Origin: Janthinobacterium tructae
Lineage (GTDB): Bacteria > Pseudomonadota > Gammaproteobacteria > Burkholderiales > Burkholderiaceae_D
Assembly: GCF_006517255.1 (NCBI RefSeq)
Contig: NZ_CP041185.1
Span: 3,720,001 to 3,784,000 of the forward strand
DNA: 64,000 nt
Direction of reading: 5' to 3'
Positions 52,404-60,991 of this stretch are shown here, piece by piece. The notes below the pieces were generated by a model, which was given only the letters and a program-made list of their open reading frames with translations, ran no database searches and was not told the origin of the DNA. Numbering within the stretch: the stretch's first letter is position 1; every line of letters begins with the position of its first letter. The translations under genes and the position numbers were made by a program.

Positions 52404-54305
52404 CTAAGCGCCCAGCATCAGGGCGACGCGATACGTGATGAACGAGGCGGCATACGCCAGCGCGAACATGTAGCCGGCCATCAGCAGCGGATAGCGCCAG
52501 CCGCCCGTCTCGCGCTTCACCACGGAGAGGGTCGACAGGCACTGCGGCGCGAACACATACCAGGCCAGCAAGGACAGCGCGGTGGCCATCGACCATGAAT
52601 GGGCGATCAGCGGCTCGAGCGTGGTGGCCAGCGCGTCGCCCGTTTGCGACAGCGCATACACGGTGCCCAGGGCGCCGACAGCCACTTCACGCGCCGCCAT
52701 GCCGGGCACCAGCGCGATGCAGATCTGCCAGTTGAAACCGATGGGCGCGAAGATCACTTCCAGGCCGCGGCCCAGGATGCCCGCCAGGCTGTAATAGATC
52801 GGCGGATGGATCGCGTTGTCCGGCGCGCCGGGGAAGGTGCTGAGGAACCACAGGATGATCATCAGGCTCAGGATGATGGTACCGACGCGCGTCAGGAAGA
52901 TCTTCGCGCGCTCCCACAGGCTGACGGCCAGGTTGCGCAGGTGCGGCCAGTGGTAGGCCGGCAGCTCCAGCATCAGCGGCTGGTTGCCGCGCACGCCCAT
53001 GCCGCGCTTCATGACCCAGGCCACGGCCATGGCCGAGATGATGCCGGCAAAGTACAGCACGAACAGCACCAGGCCTTGCAGGCTCAGATAGCCCCACACC
53101 TCGCGCTGCGGGATGAAGGCGGCGATGATCAGCGCATACACGGGCAAACGCGCCGAACACGTCATCAGCGGCGCGATCATGATGGTGACCAGGCGGTCGC
53201 GCGGGTTCTGGATGGTGCGCGCCGCCATCACGCCGGGAATGGCGCAGGCAAAGCTCGACAGCAGCGGGATGAAGGCGCGGCCCGACAGGCCCACACCGCC
53301 CATCAGGCGGTCCAGCAAAAAGGCCGCGCGCGGCAGATAGCCGCAGTCTTCCAGGCTCAGGATAAAGAAGAACAGGATCAGGATTTGCGGCAGGAATACC
53401 AGCACGCTGCCGACGCCGCCGATGATGCCTTCCACCAGCAAGCTCTTCAGATGACCATCGGGCATGTTCGCCGTCAGCAGGGCACCCAGGTGGCCCACGC
53501 CATCGGTGATCATTTCCATCGGCGTGGCTGCCCAGGCAAACACGGCCTGGAAGATCAGGAACATCAGCACGGCCAGGATGAGGGGCCCGAACACGGGGTG
53601 CAGCACCACGTCGTCGATTTTTTCCGTCAGGTTGCCCGTGTCGCTGCTGTCGTTGCTGACGGCGGCCAGGATGCGCCGCACTTCGCGCTGGGTTTCTTCG
53701 ACGCTGACGGCATCGATGGCCGCCAGCGGTTTCGCTTCCACGACCGGCAGGGGCAGCATGGCGTCGATGGCGTTCAACAGGGCTTTTTCGCCATCGTGCT
53801 GCACCGCGACCGTTTCCACCACGGGCATGCCCAGTTCCTGCGCCAGCCTGGCCGTATCGATCAGCATGCCGCGCTTGCGCGCCACGTCCGTCATGTTCAG
53901 CGCCAGCAGCATGGGCAAGCCCAGGCGTTTGACTTCCAGCACCAGGCGCAAGTTCAGGCGTAAATTGGTGGCGTCAACGACGCAGATGATGGCGTCCGGG
54001 CGCGGCTCGCCGCGGCGCATGCCGCCCACCACGTCGCGCGTGATGGCTTCATCGGGCGTGGTGGCTGACAGGCTGTAGGCGCCGGGCAAATCGAGCAGGC
54101 GCACGGGCGTGCCGGCGGGCGAAGTGAAATGGCCTTCCTTGCGCTCGATGGTCACGCCGGCGTAGTTCGCCACTTTCTGGCGCGCGCCCGTCAAACGGTT
54201 GAACAGGGCGGTCTTGCCGCAGTTCGGATTGCCCAGCAAGGCAATTTGTGGCTGATGCGGTGCTTTGTGCACGCCCGCATCGACGATAGTTTCGACAGCA
54301 CCCAT
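52404..54305 (-). CDS. feoB: Ferrous iron transporter FeoB
   Basis: This 633-residue inner-membrane transporter has an N-terminal GTPase domain: G1 ALLGNPNCGKTALFNRLTG, G3 LLDLPGAYSLSATTPDE, G4 LALNMTDVARK. It is followed by the helical GDI-like region and then the membrane domain with two Gate motifs and core helices (for example SGRAFIPLLSSFACAIPGVM and ARLPVYALIIAAFIP). It imports Fe2+. It starts 2 bp after the feoA stop. It is shorter than E. coli FeoB (773), lacking part of the C-terminal segment. Confidence 0.97.
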   Translation of the reverse strand: MGAVETIVDAGVHKAPHQPQIALLGNPNCGKTALFNRLTGARQKVANYAGVTIERKEGHFTSPAGTPVRLLDLPGAYSLSATTPDEAITRDVVGGMRRGEPRPDAIICVVDATNLRLNLRLVLEVKRLGLPMLLALNMTDVARKRGMLIDTARLAQELGMPVVETVAVQHDGEKALLNAIDAMLPLPVVEAKPLAAIDAVSVEETQREVRRILAAVSNDSSDTGNLTEKIDDVVLHPVFGPLILAVLMFLIFQAVFAWAATPMEMITDGVGHLGALLTANMPDGHLKSLLVEGIIGGVGSVLVFLPQILILFFFILSLEDCGYLPRAAFLLDRLMGGVGLSGRAFIPLLSSFACAIPGVMAARTIQNPRDRLVTIMIAPLMTCSARLPVYALIIAAFIPQREVWGYLSLQGLVLFVLYFAGIISAMAVAWVMKRGMGVRGNQPLMLELPAYHWPHLRNLAVSLWERAKIFLTRVGTIILSLMIILWFLSTFPGAPDNAIHPPIYYSLAGILGRGLEVIFAPIGFNWQICIALVPGMAAREVAVGALGTVYALSQTGDALATTLEPLIAHSWSMATALSLLAWYVFAPQCLSTLSVVKRETGGWRYPLLMAGYMFALAYAASFITYRVALMLGA

Positions 54306-54307
54306 GG

Positions 54308-54592
54308 TTATTCCGGTTGAAGCAGCGGTTGAATCGTGATCAGCGCCGCTTCGAAGCGGCGCAGTGCGAACGTGGCATTGCCGACCTTGATGGCCAGCGG
54401 GTCGCCGCCGGGAATACCGCGCTTGAGCATGCGGATATGTTCGCCAGGAACGAATCCCAGCTCCATCAAGCGGCGGGCGAGGTCAACGCCATCTTCCGTC
54501 TGTCCTGCCGTGTGGGGCGTGATATGCAACACCGTGCCGCTCTGGCCGACTGCCAGCGCGTCGAGCGTCATCAAGGGTGGAACTAGAGTCAT
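54308..54592 (-). CDS. feoA: Ferrous iron transport protein FeoA
   Basis: This 94-residue SH3-like protein starts MTLVPPLMTLDALAVGQSGT. The family pattern RRLMELGFVPGEHIRMLKRG, then GDPLAIKVGNATFALRRFEA, is clear. It assists FeoB. The ATG at 54590-54592 is preferred to a TTG two codons upstream. It is the first gene of the leftward feo operon. The leader to the Fur-box promoter at 54,744-54,774 is about 150 bp. Confidence 0.95.
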   Translation of the reverse strand: MTLVPPLMTLDALAVGQSGTVLHITPHTAGQTEDGVDLARRLMELGFVPGEHIRMLKRGIPGGDPLAIKVGNATFALRRFEAALITIQPLLQPE

Positions 54593-54743
54593 GAGCAAAT
54601 TCCGTTCAAATTAAGAACACCGGGACAAACTGCTGCGCGCGGCGCATGTCCTGGGTGTTGTGAGGCAAAACGCAACTGTTGCGCATTACCGACAAGCGGC
54701 CTTTCCAATTGTCCGGACGGCGACCGTCCGAGACAATACCAGC

Positions 54744-54774
54744 ATTATAAACATGAATGCGAATTGTTTTTATT
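54744..54774 (-). promoter_or_regulatory. Promoter and Fur box of feoAB
   Basis: Read leftward there is a perfect -10 TATAAT (54744-54749). A 19-bp Fur-box-like site lies at 54756-54774 (AATGCGAATTGTTTTTATT on the plus strand), matching 15 of 19 positions of the AATGAGAATTATTCTCATT-type consensus and covering the -35 area. This predicts Fur repression when iron is plentiful. Confidence 0.7.
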
Positions 54775-54894
54775 TAGCCCGGAGAGTGGCCCCTGTCAAG
54801 GGCTACGCCATGCGCACGCAGGCCATATCCACGCGCCGCGCCCAGCCGCGAGGCGCCGCACACTTGATCAAAATCGCTTGCATTGTCCCCCGCT

Positions 54895-54932
54895 TTGCGC
54901 GACAATGAAACGTAATGATAATGATTCTCATT
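54895..54932 (+). promoter_or_regulatory. Promoter and Fur box of bfd
   Basis: TTGCGC (54895-54900), 16 bp, GATAAT (54917-54922) form a promoter. The Fur box AATGATAATGATTCTCATT (54914-54932) covers the -10. This is a near-consensus Fur site and the best one in the window. It is 65 bp upstream of the bfd ATG. Confidence 0.85.
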
Positions 54933-54997
54933 AAAACACTAGCAACAATGCTTCCGAGCACTAGTGTCTGTTCATCCTCCAGCCAGAAGGTGTATCA

Positions 54998-55213
54998 ATG
55001 ATTGTATGTGTCTGCAACAACATATCTGATCGTGAAATCCGTCAAGCCGTCGATCTTGGCCTGTCCAGCATGGCCGAACTGCGCCGCGACCTGGGCGTGG
55101 CCACCTGCTGCGGCAAATGCCATACCTGCGCGCGGGAGGTGCTGAACGATCACCTGAGCGCCACCGTAGTGCTGCAAGAAACCGTATTGATGCGAGCTGT
55201 ACTGACAAACTAA
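54998..55213 (+). CDS. bfd: Bacterioferritin-associated ferredoxin
   Basis: This 71-residue [2Fe-2S] protein has cluster ligands in MIVCVCNNISDREIRQAV (Cys4, Cys6) and VATCCGKCHTCAREVL. Bfd delivers electrons to bacterioferritin to release stored iron. It lies behind a strong Fur box, so it would be induced under iron starvation. The bacterioferritin gene is 2 kb downstream. The TonB-like gene follows after 8 bp. Confidence 0.95.
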   Translation: MIVCVCNNISDREIRQAVDLGLSSMAELRRDLGVATCCGKCHTCAREVLNDHLSATVVLQETVLMRAVLTN

Positions 55214-55221
55214 AGAAAGCG

Positions 55222-55932
55222 ATGAACGCCATGACGATGATGCCCCCGCCCGTAACGGTGCAGGCCGTGCAACAAGTTGCCGACTTCGACAAGAAGCGCA
55301 ACAAGTTCGGGCCGCTGATGGCCATCGTCGTCCTGCATCTCGCCGGCTTTTACGCCATCCAGAGTGGCCTGTTGAGCCGCGTCGTCACGGCGGCCATGCC
55401 GACCATCACCACCATCAGCATCATCGCCCCGCCGGCGCCACCCAAGCCGCCGGCACCGTCGGTGCCAAAAACCGTGGAACTGAGTGCTCCCGTGCCGCGC
55501 GCCGTGATCCCGCCACTGCCGCTGATCGCCGTGGCGCCGAGCGAACCGACGATCACGCCGCCGCAGCCGACGCGCGCCGAAGCAGCCCCCGTGGCCACCG
55601 CCGCGCCGACTGCGCCAGCCGCACCATCGCCGACGCCACCTGCGCCGTCCACGCCGCGCACCGTCAGCAGCGTCGAATACATCAAGGCGCCGCAACTGAT
55701 CTACCCGAATCTGTCGCGCCGACTGGGCGAAAGTGGCACCGTGGTGTTGCGCATCCTGATCAATGAAAAGGGTTTGCCGGAGCAAATCCTGATCCAGAAA
55801 TCGACCGGCTACAGCAACCTCGATGAAGCGGGCCGCCAGGCGGCGCAGCGCGCACTGTTCAAGCCGATGATCGAAAACGGCAAGCCTGTCCCCGTCTACG
55901 TTTTAGTACCGCTGACCTTCCAACTGAGCTAG
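55222..55932 (+). CDS. TonB-family energy transducer
   Basis: This 236-residue protein has an N-terminal membrane anchor (GPLMAIVVLHLAGFYAIQSG), a long Pro/Ala-rich periplasmic spacer (about residues 70-150) and a C-terminal TonB domain: IKAPQLIYPNLSRRLGESGT, VVLRILINEKGLPEQILIQK, and AALFKP-like RALFKPMIENGKPVPVYVLV. It passes proton-motive energy to TonB-dependent receptors. It follows bfd after 8 bp and so probably shares its Fur-controlled promoter. No exbB or exbD lies next to it. MTMM at 55231 is an alternative start. Confidence 0.92.
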   Translation: MNAMTMMPPPVTVQAVQQVADFDKKRNKFGPLMAIVVLHLAGFYAIQSGLLSRVVTAAMPTITTISIIAPPAPPKPPAPSVPKTVELSAPVPRAVIPPLPLIAVAPSEPTITPPQPTRAEAAPVATAAPTAPAAPSPTPPAPSTPRTVSSVEYIKAPQLIYPNLSRRLGESGTVVLRILINEKGLPEQILIQKSTGYSNLDEAGRQAAQRALFKPMIENGKPVPVYVLVPLTFQLS

Positions 55933-56101
55933 CCTTCCGGCGGCCTTCGCGCCGCTGCCAGCCCGCAAGCACCGCACCCTGTGCCCTGCTTGCTTTTTTG
56001 CGCCCTGTTTTCTGTACCAGTCAAGCAACTGCTTGTTTCAGTCTGCCAGCCTACATCCCCGGGCCAGGCAGACTTTTTTTTGCCAGTGCTGCACGCAGTA
56101 T

Positions 56102-56144
56102 CGTAAGTCGGATTAGCGCGGCCAAAGGCCACGCGTAATCCGAC
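56102..56144. repeat. Dispersed palindromic (REP-like) element, copy 3
   Basis: GTCGGATTA (56107-56115) pairs with TAATCCGAC (56136-56144), and an inner GCG/CGC plus GGCC/GGCC extends the stem. It lies 10 bp behind the piuC-type gene in the gap with the convergent TonB gene. The arms are identical to those of copy 1. Confidence 0.8.
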
Positions 56145-56154
56145 ACCGCCACGA

Positions 56155-56835
56155 TCACATCTCCGCCCACATCCGCAGCAGGTTGTGATAATGCCCCGTC
56201 AGACCCACCGTCGCCGGCGAATCGCCGTGCTCGCCGCGCACGCTCTGGATGTTCTGATCGAGCTCGAACAGCATGGTGCGCTTCCAGTCTTCGCGCACCA
56301 TGCTTTGCGTCCACAGGAAGGAACAGATACGCTCGCCGCTGGTGACGGGCAGCACCTGATGCACGCTGCTCGACGGATACACGATCACGTCGCCCGCCGG
56401 CAGTTTTACCTCATGCGTGCCATAGGCATCGACCACCACCAGCTCGCCGCCTTCGTATTCATCCGGCTCGCTCAGGAACACGGTCGAGGAGACGTCGGCG
56501 CGCATCGACTGCATGCCGTTTTTCGGCGTGCGGATGGCGCCGTCGATATGCAGGCCATAGTGTTCGCCGCCCGCATAGCTGTTGAAGAACGGCGGCAGGA
56601 TGCGCAGCGGCAGCACGGCGGCAAAGAACAGCGGATTGGCCATCAGCGCGCGGCTGACGATCTCGCCCAGCTCCAGCGCCAGCGGCGAACCTTCGGCCAG
56701 CTGGCGGTTGCGCTTGACTTGCGCCCCTTGCGCCCCGACGCTGGCGCGCCCGTCGACCCAGTCCGTTTGCGCCAGGCGCTGGCGAAACTGCGTCACCTGC
56801 TCCGGCGTCAGCACGCCGGGTATATGCAGCATCAT
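56155..56835 (-). CDS. piuC: Fe(II)/2-oxoglutarate-dependent PKHD-type hydroxylase (PiuC/YbiX family)
   Basis: This 226-residue protein has exactly the family length. The iron ligands are in [16 protein letters not shown] (HxD) and [20 protein letters not shown] (distal His, and Arg for 2-oxoglutarate). The start [20 protein letters not shown] follows AAAAGGA at a normal distance; the frame is open further upstream but with no conservation. PiuC-type genes are typically iron-regulated and tied to TonB-dependent siderophore uptake, though the substrate is unknown. It shares its upstream region, with two Fur-like sites, with the divergent bacterioferritin gene. Confidence 0.93.
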   Translation of the reverse strand: MMLHIPGVLTPEQVTQFRQRLAQTDWVDGRASVGAQGAQVKRNRQLAEGSPLALELGEIVSRALMANPLFFAAVLPLRILPPFFNSYAGGEHYGLHIDGAIRTPKNGMQSMRADVSSTVFLSEPDEYEGGELVVVDAYGTHEVKLPAGDVIVYPSSSVHQVLPVTSGERICSFLWTQSMVREDWKRTMLFELDQNIQSVRGEHGDSPATVGLTGHYHNLLRMWAEM

Positions 56836-56965
56836 CTTGCTATCCTTTTCAGTAAAAATCGCTGCCTGATTATCGCATCGCCGGCAGCGGCCAAGAAGAC
56901 ACAAAAGCAAGAACGGCCCAACATTTCCCGCCTTTTCAGCGCAACCAAATAGCAGCATGAACACG

Positions 56966-57042
56966 AATGAGAATGGCCTGCATTTTCCTTAACAAATAAA
57001 AAACGGGAAAATATGACAATCCATTTGAGAATGGGTTTTATT
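56966..57042. promoter_or_regulatory. Two Fur-like sites in the piuC/bfr gap
   Basis: AATGAGAATGGCCTGCATT (56966-56984) and TTTGAGAATGGGTTTTATT (57024-57042) share TGAGAATGG and match about 12-13 of 19 Fur-box positions. They are 58 bp apart in the 398-bp gap between piuC and bfr. Individually weak, they are more convincing as a repeated pair next to two iron genes. Confidence 0.5.
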
Positions 57043-57233
57043 CGCACGATATTTACGTTAAAAAGACGGAAAGACACCGTTTCGCAGCAAAAAACGCCCA
57101 TATTTTGCGCTATCATGCGGGCATAGCGAAACCGGCAACCTGCGCGCCACCAGGCAGCCCTGCGCCACCCGGCAGTGAACGCCAGCAGCCTGCGGTTTCA
57201 TCATCGAACGCGACACAGAACAAAGGAATTCCC

Positions 57234-57710
57234 ATGAAGGGCGATAAAGAAGTCATCCGCATGCTCAACGCACAGCTCACCAACGAACTGTCGGCCATCA
57301 ACCAGTACTTCCTGCATGCGCGCATGTACAAGCACTGGGGCCTGGAAAAGCTGGGCAAGAAGGAATACGAAGAATCGATCGGCGAAATGAAACACGCCGA
57401 CAAGCTGATCGACCGCATCCTGATGCTCGATGGCCTGCCTAACCTGCAAGCGCTGCACAAGCTGCTGATCGGCGAGAACACGCCGGAAATGCTGGAATGC
57501 GACTTGAAGCTGGAGCGCGCCGCGCACGCCACCGTCAAGGAAGGCATCGCCATCAGCGAAAAAGCGGGCGACTACGTTTCGCGCGACCTGTTCCTGATGA
57601 TCCTGGAAGACACGGAAGAGCATATCGACTGGCTCGAAACGCAGATCGACCTGATCGCCAAGGTCGGTATTCAAAATTATCTGCAAAGCCAGATGGCGAT
57701 TGAAGAGTAA
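57234..57710 (+). CDS. bfr: Bacterioferritin
   Basis: This 158-residue protein forms the 24-mer iron store. The haem ligand Met52 is in [14 protein letters not shown]. Ferroxidase ligands Glu18, Glu51, His54 and the later Glu and His in [13 protein letters not shown] are all present, so it is an active haem-containing bacterioferritin. It starts [20 protein letters not shown] behind AAAGGAA. Its partner Bfd is encoded 2 kb upstream. Confidence 0.97.
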   Translation: MKGDKEVIRMLNAQLTNELSAINQYFLHARMYKHWGLEKLGKKEYEESIGEMKHADKLIDRILMLDGLPNLQALHKLLIGENTPEMLECDLKLERAAHATVKEGIAISEKAGDYVSRDLFLMILEDTEEHIDWLETQIDLIAKVGIQNYLQSQMAIEE

Positions 57711-57726
57711 TCGTTTCGCAGCATCG

Positions 57727-57754
57727 AAAAAAACCGGCAATTGCCGGTTTTTTT
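57727..57754. terminator. Bidirectional terminator between bfr and the sux transporter gene
   Basis: AACCGGCAATTGCCGGTT is a perfect palindrome flanked by A on the left and seven T on the right. It ends both bfr and the leftward sux operon, whose stops are 17 and 11 bp away. Confidence 0.92.
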
Positions 57755-57764
57755 ACGTCCGTCC

Positions 57765-59093
57765 TCAAGTCTTTGTGGCCTGCGGTGGGCGCAGCTTGAC
57801 GAACAGTACCGCCACCGCCGCGCACAGCAACAAGGCGCCGGCCAGCCGGATGACGTTCTCCGGATTGCCGCCCAGCCAGCTGCGGTAATACAGCGGCAAG
57901 GTGAAGATCTGGATGATCATCGGGATGACGATGAACATGTTGAAGATGCCCATGTACACGCCCGTGCGCGCGGGCGGAATGCAGCCGGCCAGCATGATGT
58001 AGGGATTGCCCATGATGCTGGCCCAGGCCAGGCCCACGCCCAGCATGGGCAGCAACAGCAGCACCGGGCTGTGGATCAGCGGGATGCTCAGCATGCCCAC
58101 GCCGGCCGCGCACAGGCACAGGCTGTGCATGCGCTTGGGTCCGAAACGGCGCGTGAACGGCACCAGCGCAAAGGCGGCGACAAAGGCGACGAAATTGTAG
58201 AAGGCGCCCACCTGCCCGTTCAGCAGGCCCGCGTCGCGAAAGCCTTGCGACGCGGGGTCCGTCGTGTGGAACAGGGTCGCCGCCAGCGACAGCGCAATGT
58301 ACTGCCAGTAGCAGAACATGGCGTACCACTGGAACAGGTTGACGAGGGCCAGCTGCTTCATCGTCGGCGGCATCTCGCGCAGGGCCGCGCCGATATCGGC
58401 CAGCGTGTGGCGCCAGCCCGGCGGGCGGCTGCGGATGGCCGCCAGCTCGGTCGCCGTGAGCGGGTTTTCCGGCGTCGTCTTCAGGGTCCACAGCACCGAG
58501 GCGAGGGAAAACACGGCACCGATCAGGAAGGCGGCGATGACGATGTGCGGAATATGGCTGCCATTGACGGCATCCTTGTTCATGCCCAGCATGACCAGCA
58601 GCGATGGCGTCAGGTAGGCCAGCGTTTGTCCCAACCCCGTAAACGCACTTTGCGTGAGAAAGCCCAGCGAATGCTGCTTCTTGTCGAGCTTGTCGCTGAC
58701 GAAGGCGCGGTACGGCTCCATCGTCACGTTGTTCGCCGCGTCGAGTATCCACAGCAGGCTGGCGGCCATCCACAGGGTGGGACTGAAGGGCATGGCCAGC
58801 AGGCCCAGGCTGCAAAGGATGGCGCCGATCAGGAAGTACGGCGTGCGGCGGCCCCAGCGCGTCACCGTGCGGTCGCTCATGGCGCCGATCAGCGGTTGCA
58901 CGAGCAACCCCGTCATGGGACCGGCCAGCCACAAATATGGCAGGCTCGCCTCGTCGGCGCCCAGGTATTTGTAGATGGGACTCATGCTGCTTTGCTGCAG
59001 TCCAAAGCTGAACTGGATGCCGAAAAAACCGACATTCATGTTGACGATCTGCCAGAACGACAGATGCGGACGGTGCGTGCTGGCGTCGCTCAT
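57765..59093 (-). CDS. suxC: MFS sugar transporter, SuxC-like (sucrose, SLC45/GPH type)
   Basis: This 442-residue transporter has about twelve membrane spans. The N-terminus LSFWQIVNMNVGFFGIQFSF and the loop 2-3 signature SDRTVTRWGRRTPYFLIGAI mark the SLC45-like sucrose/maltose group. Later spans such as VVALFVKL-type ends are intact. The start overlaps the stop of the amylosucrase gene by ATGA. By analogy with the Xanthomonas sux locus it imports sucrose across the inner membrane. Confidence 0.9.
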   Translation of the reverse strand: MSDASTHRPHLSFWQIVNMNVGFFGIQFSFGLQQSSMSPIYKYLGADEASLPYLWLAGPMTGLLVQPLIGAMSDRTVTRWGRRTPYFLIGAILCSLGLLAMPFSPTLWMAASLLWILDAANNVTMEPYRAFVSDKLDKKQHSLGFLTQSAFTGLGQTLAYLTPSLLVMLGMNKDAVNGSHIPHIVIAAFLIGAVFSLASVLWTLKTTPENPLTATELAAIRSRPPGWRHTLADIGAALREMPPTMKQLALVNLFQWYAMFCYWQYIALSLAATLFHTTDPASQGFRDAGLLNGQVGAFYNFVAFVAAFALVPFTRRFGPKRMHSLCLCAAGVGMLSIPLIHSPVLLLLPMLGVGLAWASIMGNPYIMLAGCIPPARTGVYMGIFNMFIVIPMIIQIFTLPLYYRSWLGGNPENVIRLAGALLLCAAVAVLFVKLRPPQATKT

Positions 59094-60976
59094 GCTGGTT
59101 CCCGTTTTTGCTCTTGTTCCCGCTCCAGCCACAGCATATGCCAGGGCTGCAAGCCTACCGTGCCGGCCAGCACGCTGCCATCGAGGCTGTTGCGCCACTC
59201 GCCTGCGGGCAAAGTGAAACGCTGGCTGGCGCCGCTGAAATTGCTCAGGTTGAGAAACGCGTCGCCGCGCAGCAGCGCCAGCACGGCCGGCGTATCGGCG
59301 GGCAGCACGCTGCGCGGCGCAGCAGCGGCCAATGCCGGCAAGCGCCCGCGCGCGTCGATCAGCTGGCGCAGCCCCAGGTACAGCCTGCCGCTGGCGCTCA
59401 CGCCATCGTGGCGCCATGCCAGCAGGCTGTCGTCAAATGCGGGGCGCTGCAGCCAGCGGCTGTCCATCGCCCGGTCGGCGCGCTGCGTGTAGCTGTAATC
59501 GTTGGTCATGCCCAGTTCATCGCCCATGTACAGCACCGGCAAGGCGCCAAAGCTCAAGGCCAGGCCATGCAGCAGCAGCAGGCGGCGCAACGCGTATTCC
59601 TGCTCCTGCACCGTGGTGGCGCTTTCCAGGCCGGCCAGCGAGGCTGCCATGCCGTTGCTGCCATGCGCCTTGTCGGCACTGCTGCTCTGGAAGGCCGCGC
59701 CGCGCGCATAGCTGCCGCTGCCGGGCGTGCCGGCAAAGAAGCGGGCAATGCGCGCCAGGCGCGCCGGCCCGTCCGCGCCCGCTTCATTGAGCAGCACGTT
59801 CCAGCCGATATCGTCGTGGCAGCGCACATAACTGAGCCAGCTTGCGGCCGGCGGCAGCGGCGGCGTGGCGGCGATCACCTGCTGCAGCAAGTCCGTGCTT
59901 TCCTCGGCCAGCGCGCCCCAGCCGGCGGCCATCAGGCTGCTGTGATAGGCGATATGGCATTCGGGCGCGGCATCGCTGCCAAAGTAGGCGGGCAGCTTGG
60001 GTGTGGGCACGATGGCTTCGGCCTTGAGCAATACGCCCGGCGCGACGATGGCGGCAATCGCCCGCAAGGCTTGCAGCAGGCTGTGGGCTTCGGGCTGGTT
60101 CATGCAGTCGGTGCCTTCACGCTTCCACAGGAAGGCCGTCGAATCGAGGCGGAACACCTCGATGCCCTTGTTGGCCAGGCCCAGCATGGCGCCGGCCATG
60201 GCCGCGAAGACGGCCGGATTGGCGTAGTTCAAATCCCACTGGTATGGGTAAAACGTGGTCCAGACCCAGCGCTGGAGCTCCGGCACGAAGGTGAAATTGC
60301 CCGGCGCCGCCTGCGGGAAAACCTGGCCCACGGTCTGCTCGTAGCGGTCCGGCTGCACGCGGTCGGGATAGGTGTGGAAAAAATCGCGCAGCAGCGGATC
60401 GCCCGCCTTGGCGTCCAGCGCCCATGCATGGTCGTCGGCCACGTGGTTGAGGATCAGGTCCGAGCACAGGCTGATGCCGGCCGCGCGCAGCTGCGCCGTC
60501 AACGCCAGCAAGTCGGCATTGCTGCCCAGTGCGGGGTCGACTTCCTCGAAGCTGGCGACGGCAAAGCCGCCATCGCTTTCGCCGGCGCGCGCACGCAAAA
60601 ACGGCAGCAAATGCAGATACGTCACGCCCAGTTCGCGCAGGTGGGCAATGCGCGCGGCCACTCCCTGCAAATTGGCGCCGAAGCGCTGCACGTAGGCACT
60701 GTAGCCCAGCATGGACTGGCTGGCAAACCAGTCCGGCCGCGCTTCGCGCTGCGCATCCTGCCGCCGCAGTTCGGGCGCGCGCGCCGCGTACAGCCGCCCC
60801 ACGCTTTCCATCAGGTCGCCCAGCCAGGGCAGGAAGTCCGGCCGCTGGCCATACAGGCTGCCCAGGCGGTCGAGCAAGACCGCCTCCTGGCGCGCATAGC
60901 GGCGCGCCGCATCGTCGCGCAAGTGCGTGGGGAGCGGCGCCAGCAGGCGCGCCAAGGGGCTGCGTATCGACATCAT
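59090..60976 (-). CDS. suxB: Amylosucrase or sucrose hydrolase (GH13), SuxB-like
   Basis: This 628-residue GH13 enzyme matches amylosucrase length. The barrel carries the nucleophile Asp278 in GIEVFRLDSTAFLW, acid/base Glu320 in VLLKAEAIVP and the third acid Asp388 in SYVRCHDDIGW, plus LILNHVADDHAW. N-terminal helical and C-terminal beta domains are present. It splits sucrose to fructose and either glucan or glucose; the hydrolase and transferase branches cannot be told apart from sequence by eye. It starts with two ATGs; it is preceded by the receptor gene 15 bp away. Confidence 0.93.
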   Translation of the reverse strand: MMSIRSPLARLLAPLPTHLRDDAARRYARQEAVLLDRLGSLYGQRPDFLPWLGDLMESVGRLYAARAPELRRQDAQREARPDWFASQSMLGYSAYVQRFGANLQGVAARIAHLRELGVTYLHLLPFLRARAGESDGGFAVASFEEVDPALGSNADLLALTAQLRAAGISLCSDLILNHVADDHAWALDAKAGDPLLRDFFHTYPDRVQPDRYEQTVGQVFPQAAPGNFTFVPELQRWVWTTFYPYQWDLNYANPAVFAAMAGAMLGLANKGIEVFRLDSTAFLWKREGTDCMNQPEAHSLLQALRAIAAIVAPGVLLKAEAIVPTPKLPAYFGSDAAPECHIAYHSSLMAAGWGALAEESTDLLQQVIAATPPLPPAASWLSYVRCHDDIGWNVLLNEAGADGPARLARIARFFAGTPGSGSYARGAAFQSSSADKAHGSNGMAASLAGLESATTVQEQEYALRRLLLLHGLALSFGALPVLYMGDELGMTNDYSYTQRADRAMDSRWLQRPAFDDSLLAWRHDGVSASGRLYLGLRQLIDARGRLPALAAAAPRSVLPADTPAVLALLRGDAFLNLSNFSGASQRFTLPAGEWRNSLDGSVLAGTVGLQPWHMLWLEREQEQKREPA

Positions 60977-60991
60977 GAATCCTATCCTTGC

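Noticed and set aside
54660..54908. An 82-codon plus-strand frame in the feoA/bfd gap
   Set aside because: It covers the feoA promoter and Fur box, has no ribosome-binding site and shows no family resemblance.
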